Shown: piece after piece, positions 21,323-32,073 of the stretch | Layout: each line of letters begins with the position of its first letter | Position numbering within the stretch: the stretch's first letter is position 1 | DNA from: Triparma columacea | Lineage: Eukaryota; Sar; Bolidophyceae; Parmales; Triparmaceae | DNA length: 64,000 bases | Direction: 5' to 3' | Assembly (NCBI GenBank): GCA_030267965.1 | Contig: BRYA01000273.1 | Span: 35,819-99,818 of the forward strand | Program-made: the position numbers and the translations under genes | Notes under the pieces: generated by a model | What the model was told of the DNA's origin: nothing | The model's database searches: none | The model's input: only the letters and a program-made list of their open reading frames with translations

Positions 21323-23451
21323 ATGGAGGAACACGCTTCATCAACAACACCTACAACAATGCCTACAACAAGACCTACAACAATGCCTAAATCAATGAGA
21401 GAACAAGCTGAGGACTTCCTACTCTCAAACGCTGATAAAATTAAGAGCTTCAATTCTGATATGAGCACATTAGACAAATTGGACAAATTGGACAAACTAG
21501 AGAATGAAGGAATGGACGAAGGAAGGAATGAAGGAATGGACTACAAAATGGACGAGAAAGAACACAACAAAACACAACAAGCCAACCAAAAAGCCAAACA
21601 ACCAGCCCAAACCCCTCCACCTCCCTCATCCTCACCCCAAAATTCTGCCTCCGACGTAGCCTTCGACGATATGATATCAAGGATGTCCTCCGAGGTAGAC
21701 CTATCCACATCTGTAGACCTATCCTCAGAGATACCCCTTACCCTAAACCCTACTACCTCCCCATACACCTCCTCCCCCCCCAAGTGCTGCGATGACTGCA
21801 ACGAGGACCCTTTAGAAACCTCCCCAACATCCATGCTAGCATCCTTAGAAGGTGCCTTAGAAGGTGCCTTAGAGGGTGTGTACTCAGATGGTTCAGATCT
21901 ACCTTTACAAGGAGATTCCGAGGTTTTGAAAATGGCAGCACTTGCTGGTATGGAAGGTGTTGTACCTACTAAGGATGAAGGCGGTTGGAATTCATCTACA
22001 TTCGACCCAACATATCCACCACCACCACCAAACAACATTCAAACATGTACACCTGACCCTAACACTGGGATAACAGAACGCTGGGGTACTTACTGTATGA
22101 GGAAGTACGGGTCGTGTTGTAGAGCTTGCGTAGAAGGTAAATCTATACCTGAAATACCTACAACCTCATCTCCTACTTCTGTTAATAATTTACAACAGGA
22201 CGTAGGGGGTCACCCGCTTTTATGTAATTTGTTATCAACCTTATCTAGAGATAAACCGAAGGTTATAGTAGGCCCGAATTCAACGGTATTCTCATTATCA
22301 TACGAACCAAATACAGGGTACTTAGCAGCTGGTTGTGAGGATGGTACTGTGAAGGTATTCGAAGCTCGCCACAACTTCAGGTTGACTTATACTAGGACAT
22401 GCTTTGTATCTGAAGGTGCGAAAATAAGAGGGGGTGGGGGGTATGAAGTTTTAAGAGTCGCATGGGGGAAGGACGAAGAGGATGATGGGGGTAGGAGGTT
22501 ATACGCAGGTACAGCTAGTGGTTTAGTTGAGGTTATAAAGTGCGGAGGAGGAGGTGGGGAGGAGGGGGGGAGGGATTTTGAAGTTATCGGGGTTTTAGAC
22601 TCTACCATCGACGAGGAGGGTAATGTAACAGACCCGAAAGACGAAGTTGCTCCGCAAGTATACGGACTTGTAGAGGTAGGATACGGTAGGGTCGCGGTAG
22701 GGACGGACGACCAGGTCACGGTTTGGAACGCGAATACAGGGGCCAGGATAATGGGGTTAAATTTCAGGAGAATCGGGGGGAAGAAAGCGGGCGGTGGTCG
22801 CAACCCCAACGGTCTGGTGTACGTTTTCGGGATGGACTGGTCGTCAGAGAGGGAAGAGCTCTGCGTATCCTTGTCAGACGGTACTATCAGGGTCGTTGGG
22901 ATGGACGGGACGGTTAGGAGCGTTGTATGCTTACCGGGGGTGGAAGCGGGGGGAACGGGAGTTAGGTGGGAGGGTGGGGGGGAAGCGATTGTTAGCACGT
23001 TCACGACGGGACATGTTGTCAAGTGGAGGTGAGGAACAACCTTGGGGAGGTAGAACGAAACACCAAGGGAAAGGATTCACTTGAGAAAGGCTGACCCCCC
23101 TCCCCCTTTGTACTTGTCCCCTCCCTCAGTGCGGGTGTAGAAACCCATACTCCCCTCCACTGTTCTGGTGTATTCGGTGTAACCCCAGGTTGCTACGGTA
23201 CCTCCCCTTTCCCCCCCACCACTCACCCCGACTCCTCCGCCATTATACTATCCTACGGTGCGGATGGTACGATTTACGCGTTTAATGGTATGGCTGAGGG
23301 TGGTGAACCAATGGCGTATACGAAGGGGAGAGGAGGGGAGATTTACGATGTGGAAACTTGGGAGGATCAAGGGGACGGTGGGGTGTGGATTGCGGTGGCG
23401 GGGAGGGGGACGGGGAAGAACGTTGAGATGTATAAAATCAAGGGAGAGTGA
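21323..23451 (+). CDS. WD40-repeat protein of unknown role
   Basis: Exons 21323..23028 and 23130..23451 (donor GTGAGG, acceptor CTCAG, phase 2) give 675 aa. The N-terminal 290 residues are disordered, with small in-frame DNA repeats (LDKLDKLDKLE; LEGALEGALEG) and a Cys-rich patch (CCDDCNEDP; YGSCCRACVEG). From about residue 300 WD40 blades are visible: VFSLSYEPNTGYLAAGCEDGTVKVFEA, LYAGTASGLVEV, VAVGTDDQVTVWNANTG and, across the intron, SYGADGTIYAFNG. I do not recognise the subfamily, so partner and location are unknown. The last exon has a near-identical defective copy immediately downstream. Confidence 0.75.
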
Positions 23452-23460
23452 GGGAGGAGG
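23257..23460 (+). repeat. Tandem duplication, copy 1 (functional last exon)
   Basis: 204 bp covering the end of the WD40 gene including its stop. It is repeated 239-240 bp downstream with about three differences. Confidence 0.9.
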
Positions 23461-23495
23461 GGGGGGAGACGAAAGTAAGCAATCATACTGAGTAA

Positions 23496-23700
23496 GGTGC
23501 GGATGGTACGATTTACGCCGTTTAATGGTAGGGCTGAGGGTGGTGAACCAATGGCGTATACGAAGGGGAGAGGAGGGGAGATTTACGATGTGGAAACCTG
23601 GGAGGATCAAGGGGACGGTGGGGTGTGGATTGCGGTGGCGGGGAGGGGGACGGGGAAGAACGTTGAGATGTATAAAATCAAGGGAGAGTGAGGGAGGAGG
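23496..23700 (+). pseudogene. Tandem duplication, copy 2: frameshifted WD40 last-exon fragment
   Basis: 205 bp about 98% identical to 23257-23460. One inserted C (at about 23518) turns TACGCGTTT into TACGCCGTTTAA, giving an immediate stop. There is also T>G at about 23532 and one T>C. The two copies are separated by about 35 bp of unrelated G/A-rich sequence. The fragment lacks a start codon and the rest of the gene, so it is a dead copy. Confidence 0.88.
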
Positions 23701-23830
23701 GGAGGATGAGGTAGACATAATGTGTTTTACATTACAAATATATGGGAGAGGCTTTTTCACGAGTTAGGGTCACCCTCCCACTGTCAGCTGGTCTGTTAGG
23801 GTCCCTCAGTTAGGGTCCCTCTTAAACTTT

Positions 23831-24499
23831 TCATAAGTTAACCTCTGAATACTGTTGCCCGAATGTCATGATCTCACTTGTATCATACATCCCCCCCCCC
23901 CCCCCAACTGCTCCCACGAATGCCGTCCCTACAGCCCCCGCTAAAAGCAGCGCGGCCCAGAACCTCCAGTCAGACTGTGAGGGGATGTCGATCTTGATGG
24001 GGGATTGGGGGGTTACGCGTGACTTGAAGTTGTAAAGGGACTTCTGAATTTCATTCGGGGGTGACAGTCCCTTTTCTTTGGGCTTGATTTCTCCTCTTTG
24101 CACCTTTGCCCATTCTCCATCCCAGTCGATATCGCTGCTTGGTTTTGGTAGCTCTCTTTCTTCGTTTCCACCGCTATTTCCATTATTTGATCTTAAATGG
24201 GTGATTTTATGACGGTTATGTATACTTTTGGCGATTGTGTGTGATCTGTGCTGATTGATAATAACTGTGTGTGGGTAATAGAGTCATTTGAATGCGATTT
24301 TGAGCAAATTTCGAGGAATTTAGAGGTGATTTTGGGTTAGGGAACGTGACAGATGACTAATTTGGATTCCTTATTTCAACAAAAAGTCAATAACAATTAT
24401 AAGAACCCCCCACGTACACTTATACTCACCTAGACTATTCAAAGCTGACGTAAAACATACAAACTCGACGATTAGAAGCAGCAAAAACATGGCCAACAT
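23831..24499 (-). CDS. Small secretory-pathway or plastid membrane protein
   Basis: Exon 1 24499..24430 codes for a signal peptide (MLAMFLLLLIVEFVCFTSA) and ends at a GTGAGT donor. The best in-phase acceptor is at 24265, giving exon 2 24264..23831. The mature part has an acidic-aromatic block DIDWDGEWAKVQRGE, then DWRFWAALLLAGAVGTAFVGAVG, one membrane helix near the C-terminus, and ends MYDTSEIMTFGQQYSEVNL. This layout resembles small heterokont plastid membrane proteins, but I do not recognise the family. Alternative donors and acceptors exist, so the middle of the protein is uncertain while both ends are fairly sure. Confidence 0.5.
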
Positions 24500-24570
24500 C
24501 CAGTCAGATCTGACAGGGACAAGGACAGAGAAGAAAATCGAGAAAGGATTCAAGTCTCCATCTCAAGGTC

Positions 24571-26153
24571 TCAAGACCCTTCATATTTACACAACAAATG
24601 CTTACATATTACCGCCCCAGCTTTCATATCTCCTCTGCCTCCTGTGTTTGTGTCGTTTTGGTTTCTGTTTGTCAGCGTCTCATCACCATCACCATCACCA
24701 TCACCATCACCCTCCCCTTCACTCACCTTGATACAAATCTCCAAATCAACCTCCCTCCCCTTCCTAACTTCCTCCCTCCCCTCATCCGTATAACAAAGCG
24801 TCACATCCTCCACCTCAACCTTCCCTTCCCTTTCTTCAAACGCCATAACAACGCTTGGTCTTTTCCCCCACCCCCTATACATCATCGGTTCATCAACGAC
24901 CCCTTCACAAACGTCAACCATTACCCACCTACCCCCTAGCCTAACCTCCACCCATACATGGTCCCCAGTGTCTACCACCCACCTAACCCTCCCTCCCCTT
25001 ATCTCCCTCAGCGCGCTGTAAGCCAGTAGCCCATACTCCCCGCACCTCCCCTTCCTCGTCCTGCAAACAAGCTCAAGGTCGTCAGACCTAACGAAGGTGT
25101 TGAAACTACGGCAAGAGGGACAGTAGTACACTTCGTCTCTAGTCCTCTTATCTTTCTTTACCCCACCTCCAACCGCAGCCTCCTCTCGTAAACCTAAGTT
25201 CTCTACAAGGACACCGGGATACGTGGAACCTACAAACGCAGTCTCCTTAACCCCGCATTTAAAACACGAGCTGTGGTAGTAAGGTAGGGTTTCCTTGAAC
25301 CACTCCGCCCACGACCTCAGCTCACTGACGGCCTCCGGCAAGGAGGAGGTTATACCTTCACCCGACATTGCCCTTTCGAGTTCAGGTGTGTTTGGGAATT
25401 CCAGTCCCGTCGGAGGTGGGGGTACAGACGTTAGTCTTGCTTTGTATGACTTTATTAACTTCACCATGACCTCTTCGGGGTTGGCTGTCGGGTGTTCTGA
25501 TAGGAGGAGGCTTACTGATGAACCTGATGAGGTTGCTATTAAACGACGGTTTAACCAGAGGGAACGGACGGTTTTGGGGGGGGGGGGGGGGGGGGGGGAA
25601 AGGATNNNNNNNNNNNNNNNNNNNNNNNNNNNNNNNNNNNNNNNNNNNNNNNNNNNNNNNNNNNNNNNNNGGGGGGGCGATGGGGTGTTTGGCAGCTGCG
25701 TCGTGAGCGCAGGCGTTACAACATTGGGCGTCACATATCATATATGACACGACATTGCGGGGTTATTACTACACTGGAAAAAACAAGTTTATCAATCAAC
25801 ACCTTTCCTCTCAGGGGAATGCGCTGCTCCCACCCCAAAACCCTTGGCTCACCTCCGATCTCCCTGGCCGCAAAGAGCAGTAATTTCGTCTCGTTCTTGT
25901 CCATCCCTAGACTCCAGTACTCCTCCCCCTCCCTACCTCCCCCCGTGAACCTAATTTTCTGCAGGGCCGGTTGGGTCTGCATTTGTTGTTGCTGATGCTT
26001 GGGGGTTGACGTCCTTGCAATCTCCACTTCAGCATTCGGGTCGTTGGTATTGGATGCTAGGGCGGTGGCGGTGGGGGGCCGCGGGGGAGAGGAGGGGAAG
26101 GCAGAGTGGAAGGAAAGGAGGGAGAGCAGGAGGACAATTTTGATGTATGACAT
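24571..26153 (-). CDS. Secreted or organellar PNGase-like transglutaminase, interrupted by assembly gap
   Basis: The 3' part (25605..24571) has a transglutaminase core like PNGase: CFKCGVKE and CPSCR zinc pairs, catalytic Cys in GRCGEYGLLAY, His in TGDHVWVEV, Asp in VMVDVCEGV and the PNGase-type MMYRGWGKRPS. It has no in-frame ATG upstream. Directly 5' lies an exon from ATG 26153 coding for a signal peptide (MSYIKIVLLLSLLSFHSAF) and a Gln-rich linker, so I read one gene. The exon junction and the reading frame across the 65-N gap (25606-25670, flanked by poly-G) cannot be resolved. PAW and PUB regions are absent. The C-terminus has a Gly-Asp repeat from a CATCAC microsatellite (24682-24711). 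A second PNGase-family gene in one window, with a targeting signal, is unusual. Splitting into two genes remains possible. Confidence 0.6.
25606..25670. other. Assembly gap (65 N)
   Basis: Undetermined bases inside a homopolymer region: 29-30 G before the gap (25576-25598 and nearby) and seven G after it. On the coding strand this is a poly-C/poly-Pro tract, so the gap is probably a sequencing failure at the homopolymer. True length is unknown. Confidence 0.95.
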
Positions 26154-27205
26154 ATTTACTGGCAATTTATTTTGTAGAAGCTTAAGAACGAGTGTGATTG
26201 AAGGGATAGTCCTTAGGAGAGTCCTAAGAGGTCCTAAGAGGGGTTGAAAATTTGGGAGAAAGGAACGCTACCTCTGGATCTTTATCCCAAATTTTGCTAC
26301 AGTATAGATGAAGGTATTTCCGAGAGACAATAAATGAGAAATTAGACAAAATGGGCCAATCTCTAAGAAATTCCCCCCCAGACGTCCAAAATGAGTCCAA
26401 AATGAGGCCAAAATGTTTTTGAAGACTCACAGTGGGCAAATCCCACAAATCCGAAACAAAGGGGGCTTCAAATGGGGCTATCAACAAACGTTTCATTGAA
26501 ACAATAACATACACGCGAATTAAATCGTATCGCATCTCATACTTTTGACAACAAAATTCCCGTGGGGACGAATGTTAAGCCTTGAAAAGGAGCCTTAACA
26601 AGGCATTTGAACACTTTCCGACGCGTAGAAACGAATATCTTTTAGGTGTTGACTTTGAAACTTAATCATCTTCCAATTTGTCTATTTTAATTCTCACTGC
26701 GTGTTTATAAAGGCAAAAGGTCTAAGGGTTTGGAGAATGATGGGTTGACCACCCTTTGGTCTGAGGTAAAATTGCCGTCTGAAATCTGAGCCATCTTTTC
26801 ACCCTGAAAACGGTAAGAAATCAAACAATTTAGCCAGACATCGATAATTTCATATCCCCTTGTACCAATCATCGAAATTATACCCGAAACTTCGCCCCAA
26901 TTCTTCCAAAATACTACTCGATCAAATAATCTCCCGAAACTAGATGGACCAATAAATCAATAAATACCTTACGAATCAAACTCAAGACACAATCATCGTG
27001 ACAACACACTACACATCAATTACATACGGTAATATTACACCACCATCTATCCTCAAAGCTTTTCTCTGCCACCATCCCCAAAGGCGCTCACCACCCTGTT
27101 CTGAATACCCAACAAATATCCACATTGATACACTTTCAAAGCCCTAAAAACGTCACAATCATATTCTCATCAACATTACTCCCCCCCCTCTCTCTCCACG
27201 CCCAG
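26154..27205. other. AT-rich divergent intergenic region
   Basis: About 1050 bp, AT-rich, with no credible coding exon. Short direct repeats are seen (TCCTAAGAG near 26210-26240; CCAAAATGAG near 26392-26420). No tRNA or snRNA signature was found. It presumably carries promoters for the genes on both sides. Confidence 0.5.
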
Positions 27206-27943
27206 ATGTCCTTCGGATTTCATCCTGACCCTCTCCCAGGTTCAGGCACCAAGATAGCCATAAACTGTCCCGCAGATCCTCCTCACCCCGCTGGTTGGTA
27301 CTCCGCTTTAATCGTCGAGCACCTCTCCAACGGTAGCACCAAGATAGAATGGGACGGTGGCGACGAGGACGTCCTCCACGGTCCCGTCGAGTGGCGTCTC
27401 CTCGGTGAGGAGCCCGACCAGAAGGGCCAGAACAACCCCAAGGACGCCCGCCTCCGGCCCCACCTCGGCCACGTCGTGCGGAGGCTAATGTGCGGGGACG
27501 GGGCGGAGCAGAGGGGGTCCTCCCTCAACACCAGGCGCTCTAGGAAGCTGGCGCACGAGCTGGAGTGGGTGCAGTGCTCGTCTTCATCGTGCGGGAAGTG
27601 GAGGGCCCTCCCCGCCTTCCTCAACGGCGGCCAGCTCCTGAAGAGCTGCAACAACACCTTCTTCTGCGTCCTCAACTACTGGGACGAGAGCCTCGCCAGC
27701 TGCGCGGCCCCCCAGGAGACCAGGCTGATTGAGGCGGGGGAGGAGAACGGCAGGGTCCTGGAGCAGCGCGTGAAGGCGGGGCAGGTGGGGCAGCCGGGGC
27801 TGCTCGGTACGGCGCAGCCGTACGAAGGGTACGGGGGGACGGCGACGGAGTACAGGAGGATCGGGAGGAGGGCGGGGAGGAGGGATGACTACGAGGAGGA
27901 GTTTGAGTACGGGTACAGGCCGAGCAATAAGAGGAGGAGATGA
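27206..27943 (+). CDS. CW-type zinc-finger protein with Tudor-like N-terminus
   Basis: ATG 27206 gives 245 aa. The frame is open further upstream but that extension has no conserved character. Residues about 10-65 (GWYSALIVEHLSNGSTKIEWDGGDED) look like a Tudor or chromo-barrel strand set. A CW domain follows (about 115-170): WVQCSSSSCGKWRALP, then FFCVLNYWDESLASCAAPQE, with the four zinc Cys and conserved Trp residues. CW domains bind methylated histone H3 Lys4, so a chromatin reader is likely. The C-terminus is Gly/Arg-rich and ends NKRRR, a possible nuclear signal. No catalytic domain is attached. Confidence 0.82.
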   Translation: MSFGFHPDPLPGSGTKIAINCPADPPHPAGWYSALIVEHLSNGSTKIEWDGGDEDVLHGPVEWRLLGEEPDQKGQNNPKDARLRPHLGHVVRRLMCGDGAEQRGSSLNTRRSRKLAHELEWVQCSSSSCGKWRALPAFLNGGQLLKSCNNTFFCVLNYWDESLASCAAPQETRLIEAGEENGRVLEQRVKAGQVGQPGLLGTAQPYEGYGGTATEYRRIGRRAGRRDDYEEEFEYGYRPSNKRRR

Positions 27944-28074
27944 GAGGGGGGGAAGGGAGGGAAAGGAAGGGCGGGGTGGGAGGGTGGATAAGCGAAACGA
28001 CTTTTCGTGAATAACCTCAACACATTTTAGGCCTTTTTATGGGAAAGCTACTTTGACTAAAACCCACCCACCTC

Positions 28075-30483
28075 ATGCTCCCTCCTTCGCTTACAATAAT
28101 AGTATTCCTTCTCTCTTACTCCTCAAACGCGTTCCATCCCCTACCGTCCTTTTCAAACTCTCAACAAACTAGGAGCAAGACCCCCAAATTCAGGTGCTCA
28201 AAAGATAGCCTCCCCGACGAGATCACAATCCAGGACATATTACGGCTACATGAGGCTGTAAAATCATCAACCCCTGAAAATAATGCCAACATTTACGACA
28301 ATGATACGGATAACGACGTATTGAACGATGTATCTAACTCCCAAGATGACTCAAAGTTGGAGGACTCGGACGAGGAGGACTTAGACGAGTTCGGGATACC
28401 TAAGAAGATCAGGAGCAGCGCGGATATATACCCTATGGGAACACTGGAACAGCTCTTGAACCTCCACGGCAACGTGAAGGATGAGATGGAGGAGAGGTTC
28501 GGGGAGGAGGAGGAGGGAGGTGGAGGGGTTCAAGGTGGTGGGGAAGCACAAGTCGGGGAAGCGCAAGTTGAGAGGACGGACGGAACAGGACATGGAAATG
28601 AGGAGGGAGAGATAACGAGAGGACCAATGGGATTTCAAGTCCCGGGTGAGGAGGGGAAACCTAGCACAGGTGAGGTTTGGGGGAAGGAGACGTAAGATGA
28701 CCCCTAAAATAGGGAAAGGGAAAGATACCCTCTCCTGTTAGTCCCACCTCAAACCTACCCAGTCCCACCTCTAACCTACCCCCCCCTCCTCCCCCCCCTC
28801 CTCTCCCAAAGCCCCCCCCCCCAACCCCGACCTCTACTCCCTCGTCCGCTCAATTGCCTCCAATACTCCCCCATCCTCCCCCCTTATGATCGCAACTGAT
28901 GTCGACGGCACCCTTATCCCCTCCTCTTCAACCGGTCCCCACCCCTCCGCGATCAAGACCCTCCTTAAGGCCTCCGCTGAAGGGGTGAAGTGGGTTCTGG
29001 CTACAGGGAAGACTAGGAAGGGAGCGATTGACAGCCTGGTTAGGGGGGAGGGAGGGTTGGAAAGGGAGTACCTTGAGGGGATGGACGGGGTGTTCCTGCA
29101 GGGCCTGGTGGTCTGGAAGGACGGAGAAGTCATCTACGAGCGGAAGCTGACGGCAGAAATCGTGGAGGCCGCTGAGGGGATTGTGAGGGGTCGTGAGGGG
29201 GTGGAGATCGTGGGGTACGACGGGGACGAAATAATCTGCGGCAAGGGCCAGGAGGGGGGGAGGGGGGCGAGGGAGCTGAACGAGAAGTACAAGGAGCCGA
29301 GGATCATGCCACTAGAAGGGGAGGGGCTCGGAGGCTACGGGGGGACGTACCACAAGCTACTCCTCCTTGCAGAGGAGGAGAAAATTGACGAGATTAGGGA
29401 CGACGTCATTACAGCGGGCCGGAAGTTTGGGTTCACAGTCACGCAAGCCCTCCCGACCATGCTCGAAATCCTCCCCCCTTATACCGGAAAGTGCGAGGGC
29501 GTCAAGGTCCTCCTCAAGTCCCACGGTCTCCGCAGCACCGACCTCGCGGCGGCAGGGGACGCGCAGAACGACGAGGACATGCTGGAATTTGCGGGGACGA
29601 GCTTCTGCTGCGAGGACGCGACGGAGGGGGCGAAGGGGAGGGCGGGATTTGTGGTGGGGAGGACGGCGGGGGAAGGGGGGGTCGGGGAGGGGGTTAAGAG
29701 AGGTGAGGAAATAATTAGAGAAGAGGGGGAGGAACCACACAACTAACAAGGGCAACCCTTTCACGCTTCGCTCTTGCCGTCGCAGCACTTCCGAATGTTT
29801 TCAAGAGGGTCAAATTCGTGACGGGTAACGAGGGGAAGGTTAGGGAAGTCGGTAGGCTGATGGAGGACGCGGGCGTACTACTTGAGCAAGCTGCTATCGA
29901 CTTGCCGGAGCTCCAAGGAGAGGATGCCAAGGACATCGCCATGGCCAAACTATTAGAGGCCGAGAAACTCCTCCCCGACACGGCGTTGTTCATCGAGGAC
30001 ACGAGCCTGGGCTTCGACGCCCTCTCGGGTCTCCCTGGCCCGTACATTAAATGGTTCCTTAAGAAAGTCGGCCACCACGGGCTCAAATCAATGCTCGACG
30101 GTTTCGGCGATTACGGGGCGGAGGCTAAAACTATAATTGCGTTCACGGACGGGGAGGGGAACAGAAGAATAGTGGAGGGAAGGTGAGGATGCACATAAAA
30201 TCAAACCTCACAGCCTCGATGATTTCGAGGCATTCGGCTCCTCTATTTACTCCCCAAATATACGGCAATTTCCTTGGCTCACCGCACTCGCTTCGTTCGT
30301 CGCAGTACGAGGGGCACCATCGTGGAGCCGAGGAACGCAGAACAGAGCTTCGGGTGGGACCCTGTGTTCCAGTGTGAAGAAGGCGACGTTAAGGGGATGA
30401 CGTACTCGGAGATGTCGGTGGAGCAGAAGAACAAGGTTAGCCACAGAGGGAAGGCCTTCAGGGAGTTCGTAAAGATGTTTTAA
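28075..30483 (+). CDS. Fusion: plastid-targeted Cof-type HAD phosphatase + ITPase (ITPA/HAM1)
   Basis: Exons 28075..28669, 28812..29702, 29786..30182 and 30306..30483 join with matching phases (1, 1, 2) into 686 aa. Residues 1-20 are a signal peptide ending SNAF, typical of plastid bipartite targeting, then an acidic linker. The HAD module has MIATDVDGTLIP, VLATGKTR, the Lys loop YTGKCEGVK and AGDAQNDEDML, so motifs I-IV look intact. The ITPase module has FVTGNEGKVREV, IEDTSLGFDALSGLPGPYIKWF and, after the last intron, FGWDPVFQ and KNKVSHRGKAFREF. ITPase hydrolyses (d)ITP and XTP to monophosphates plus pyrophosphate. A HAD phosphatase could then dephosphorylate these. All four exons are needed for the ITPase domain, and no start codon or promoter is evident between the modules. 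Confidence 0.82.
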
Positions 30484-30524
30484 GCCAATTTCTTTTGGGA
30501 AAAAACATACAAAAAAGTCTCCGC

Positions 30525-32073
30525 CTACACAAGCCTGTTTTTCTTCTTCCTCTGCCCGGCACCACCCACTACTCCTTCCTTCTTTCTCAACAGCCCGCTC
30601 TTCCTGGCTCTCTCTCTCCCCCCTACCTCCTCCAACACGCCCTCCAGCACTCCCCTGACCTCCTCCTCAACCTCGTCGCTCAGGCTGAGCACGCCGAGGT
30701 CCCCAAGCTCCATCCCCCCCCCCGTCCCGCCAGCTTTGCCCGCACCCCCTGCCCCCCCCGCCTTCCTCCTCTTGGTACTCCTACTGTCTAAACCAAAGTC
30801 CTGCGTCTGACCCTGCCCCCCTCTCCCTCTCTTCCCCTCCATCTCCTCGACCCTGTCCATTATCGAGTCCAGCACCAACCTTATCTCCTCCTTGCTCCCT
30901 CCTCTCCTGTTCTTGTTCTCCAGCGCCATAAGCCGCTTGATCTCGCAAAGGCTGCGATGAGTTTGAGGTGCGAAGCGACGAGTTAGGGGGGGATGAAAGC
31001 ACAAAACCCTGCTTTCGCTTCGCTCTCCGCTCCTCGCTCCACCTCACCTCTCAACTTGAGGGAAGAGCTTTCTCAGAACTACCTCGCTGGCCGCGTGCCT
31101 GGCGGCCCTCTTGCTCGGCCCCGTCCCTTGCCCGCTAAAGTTAGGCTCCTTCGCCACGTTGCAGTCGCATACATAGTTGCTCCCCGTCCCTGGTCTGCTG
31201 TATACGAACTCAATCTGCTGGTTCTTCAGCTGCATCAAGTTGCAGAGCAGCCCTGTCGCGACTCCTCCCTCGTCCCCCCAGCTCCCCTCGCTGACCACGC
31301 TGTCATTGTCCTCCCAGGAAGTAACGCTGGAGATGCTGCCTTCGTCCCCGACCTCCACGCCCCAGCTAGTGCAGAGGCCGTTGGGGCTGAAGGTCGCGGC
31401 GGGGTTTATGCCGAGGATGACGGCGAGTGCGCTCTTCTGTTTTGCGCCGTTCTGGTAAAGGCAACCGAAGCGAGCCGTCGAGAGAGTTGTAGTAGTGGGC
31501 GAGGAGCGAAGCAAGAAGGTATATATGTGTTAATTAGTTGTCAAATTGCTACTCGCGCTCCTCGAGCTCACCTTTTGCGAGTCCAAACCCTCCCCACTGT
31601 GAATCCCCCCGACCTTGCACACAGACTTGAACGTGTTTGAGGGTGTCATCTCGACCTCGAAAACCGGAGGCGGGAGGTGGAACTTCGATGTGTACTCCCT
31701 GATGATAGAAACGGGAGTCTTCTGCAGCGGCGAGAAGGGGCGGAAGGGGCGGTGGTGGTAGTGGAGGGGCTTAGGCCGAGAGTGAGAGTTGTGAGAACTG
31801 TAGCTGGACCCGTGGTAATGGTGGGGGTGCTGTTGAAGAGGAGCGGAAGAGGAGCAAAGCGACGATTGAGGGATGTTAGTAATGGTTGTGTGTCGTCATA
31901 CTTCCTCGCCATCCTAATGTTATTAGCTCATTTCTTCTCACCTTTTGGGGGAGGTGGTAGTGGTGGGGCGAGACGGGCTGAACGGGAGAGGGGGGGTAGG
32001 GATGCAGTGGGGAGGAGGTGTTGCGATGGTAGTGGATGGGGGGAACTTGTTGATGATCGACCAGCATGGGCAT
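30525..32073 (-). CDS. Protein with two double-stranded RNA-binding domains
   Basis: Exons A (to 31942), 31829..31572, 31451..31048 and 30951..30525 join in frame. The first ATG in frame in exon A is 32073, giving 406 aa, but further 5' exons are likely. The N-terminus is His/Tyr/Pro-rich. dsRBD1 spans an intron: TPVSIIREYTSKFHLPPP, then NGAKQKSALAVILGI. dsRBD2 is in exon C: GLLCNLMQLKNQQIEFVY to GPSKRAARHAASEVVLRKL. The C-terminal exon is charged and ends in a Lys-rich tail. No RNase III, helicase or deaminase domain is seen, so a DGCR8, TRBP or ILF-like accessory role is possible but unproven. Each intron has a GCGAAGCGA- or CGAGGAGCG-type motif near its ends. Confidence 0.72.

Noticed and set aside
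23497..23691. A separate small gene in the second repeat copy
   Set aside because: It is a frameshifted copy of the WD40 last exon with an immediate stop in the coding frame.
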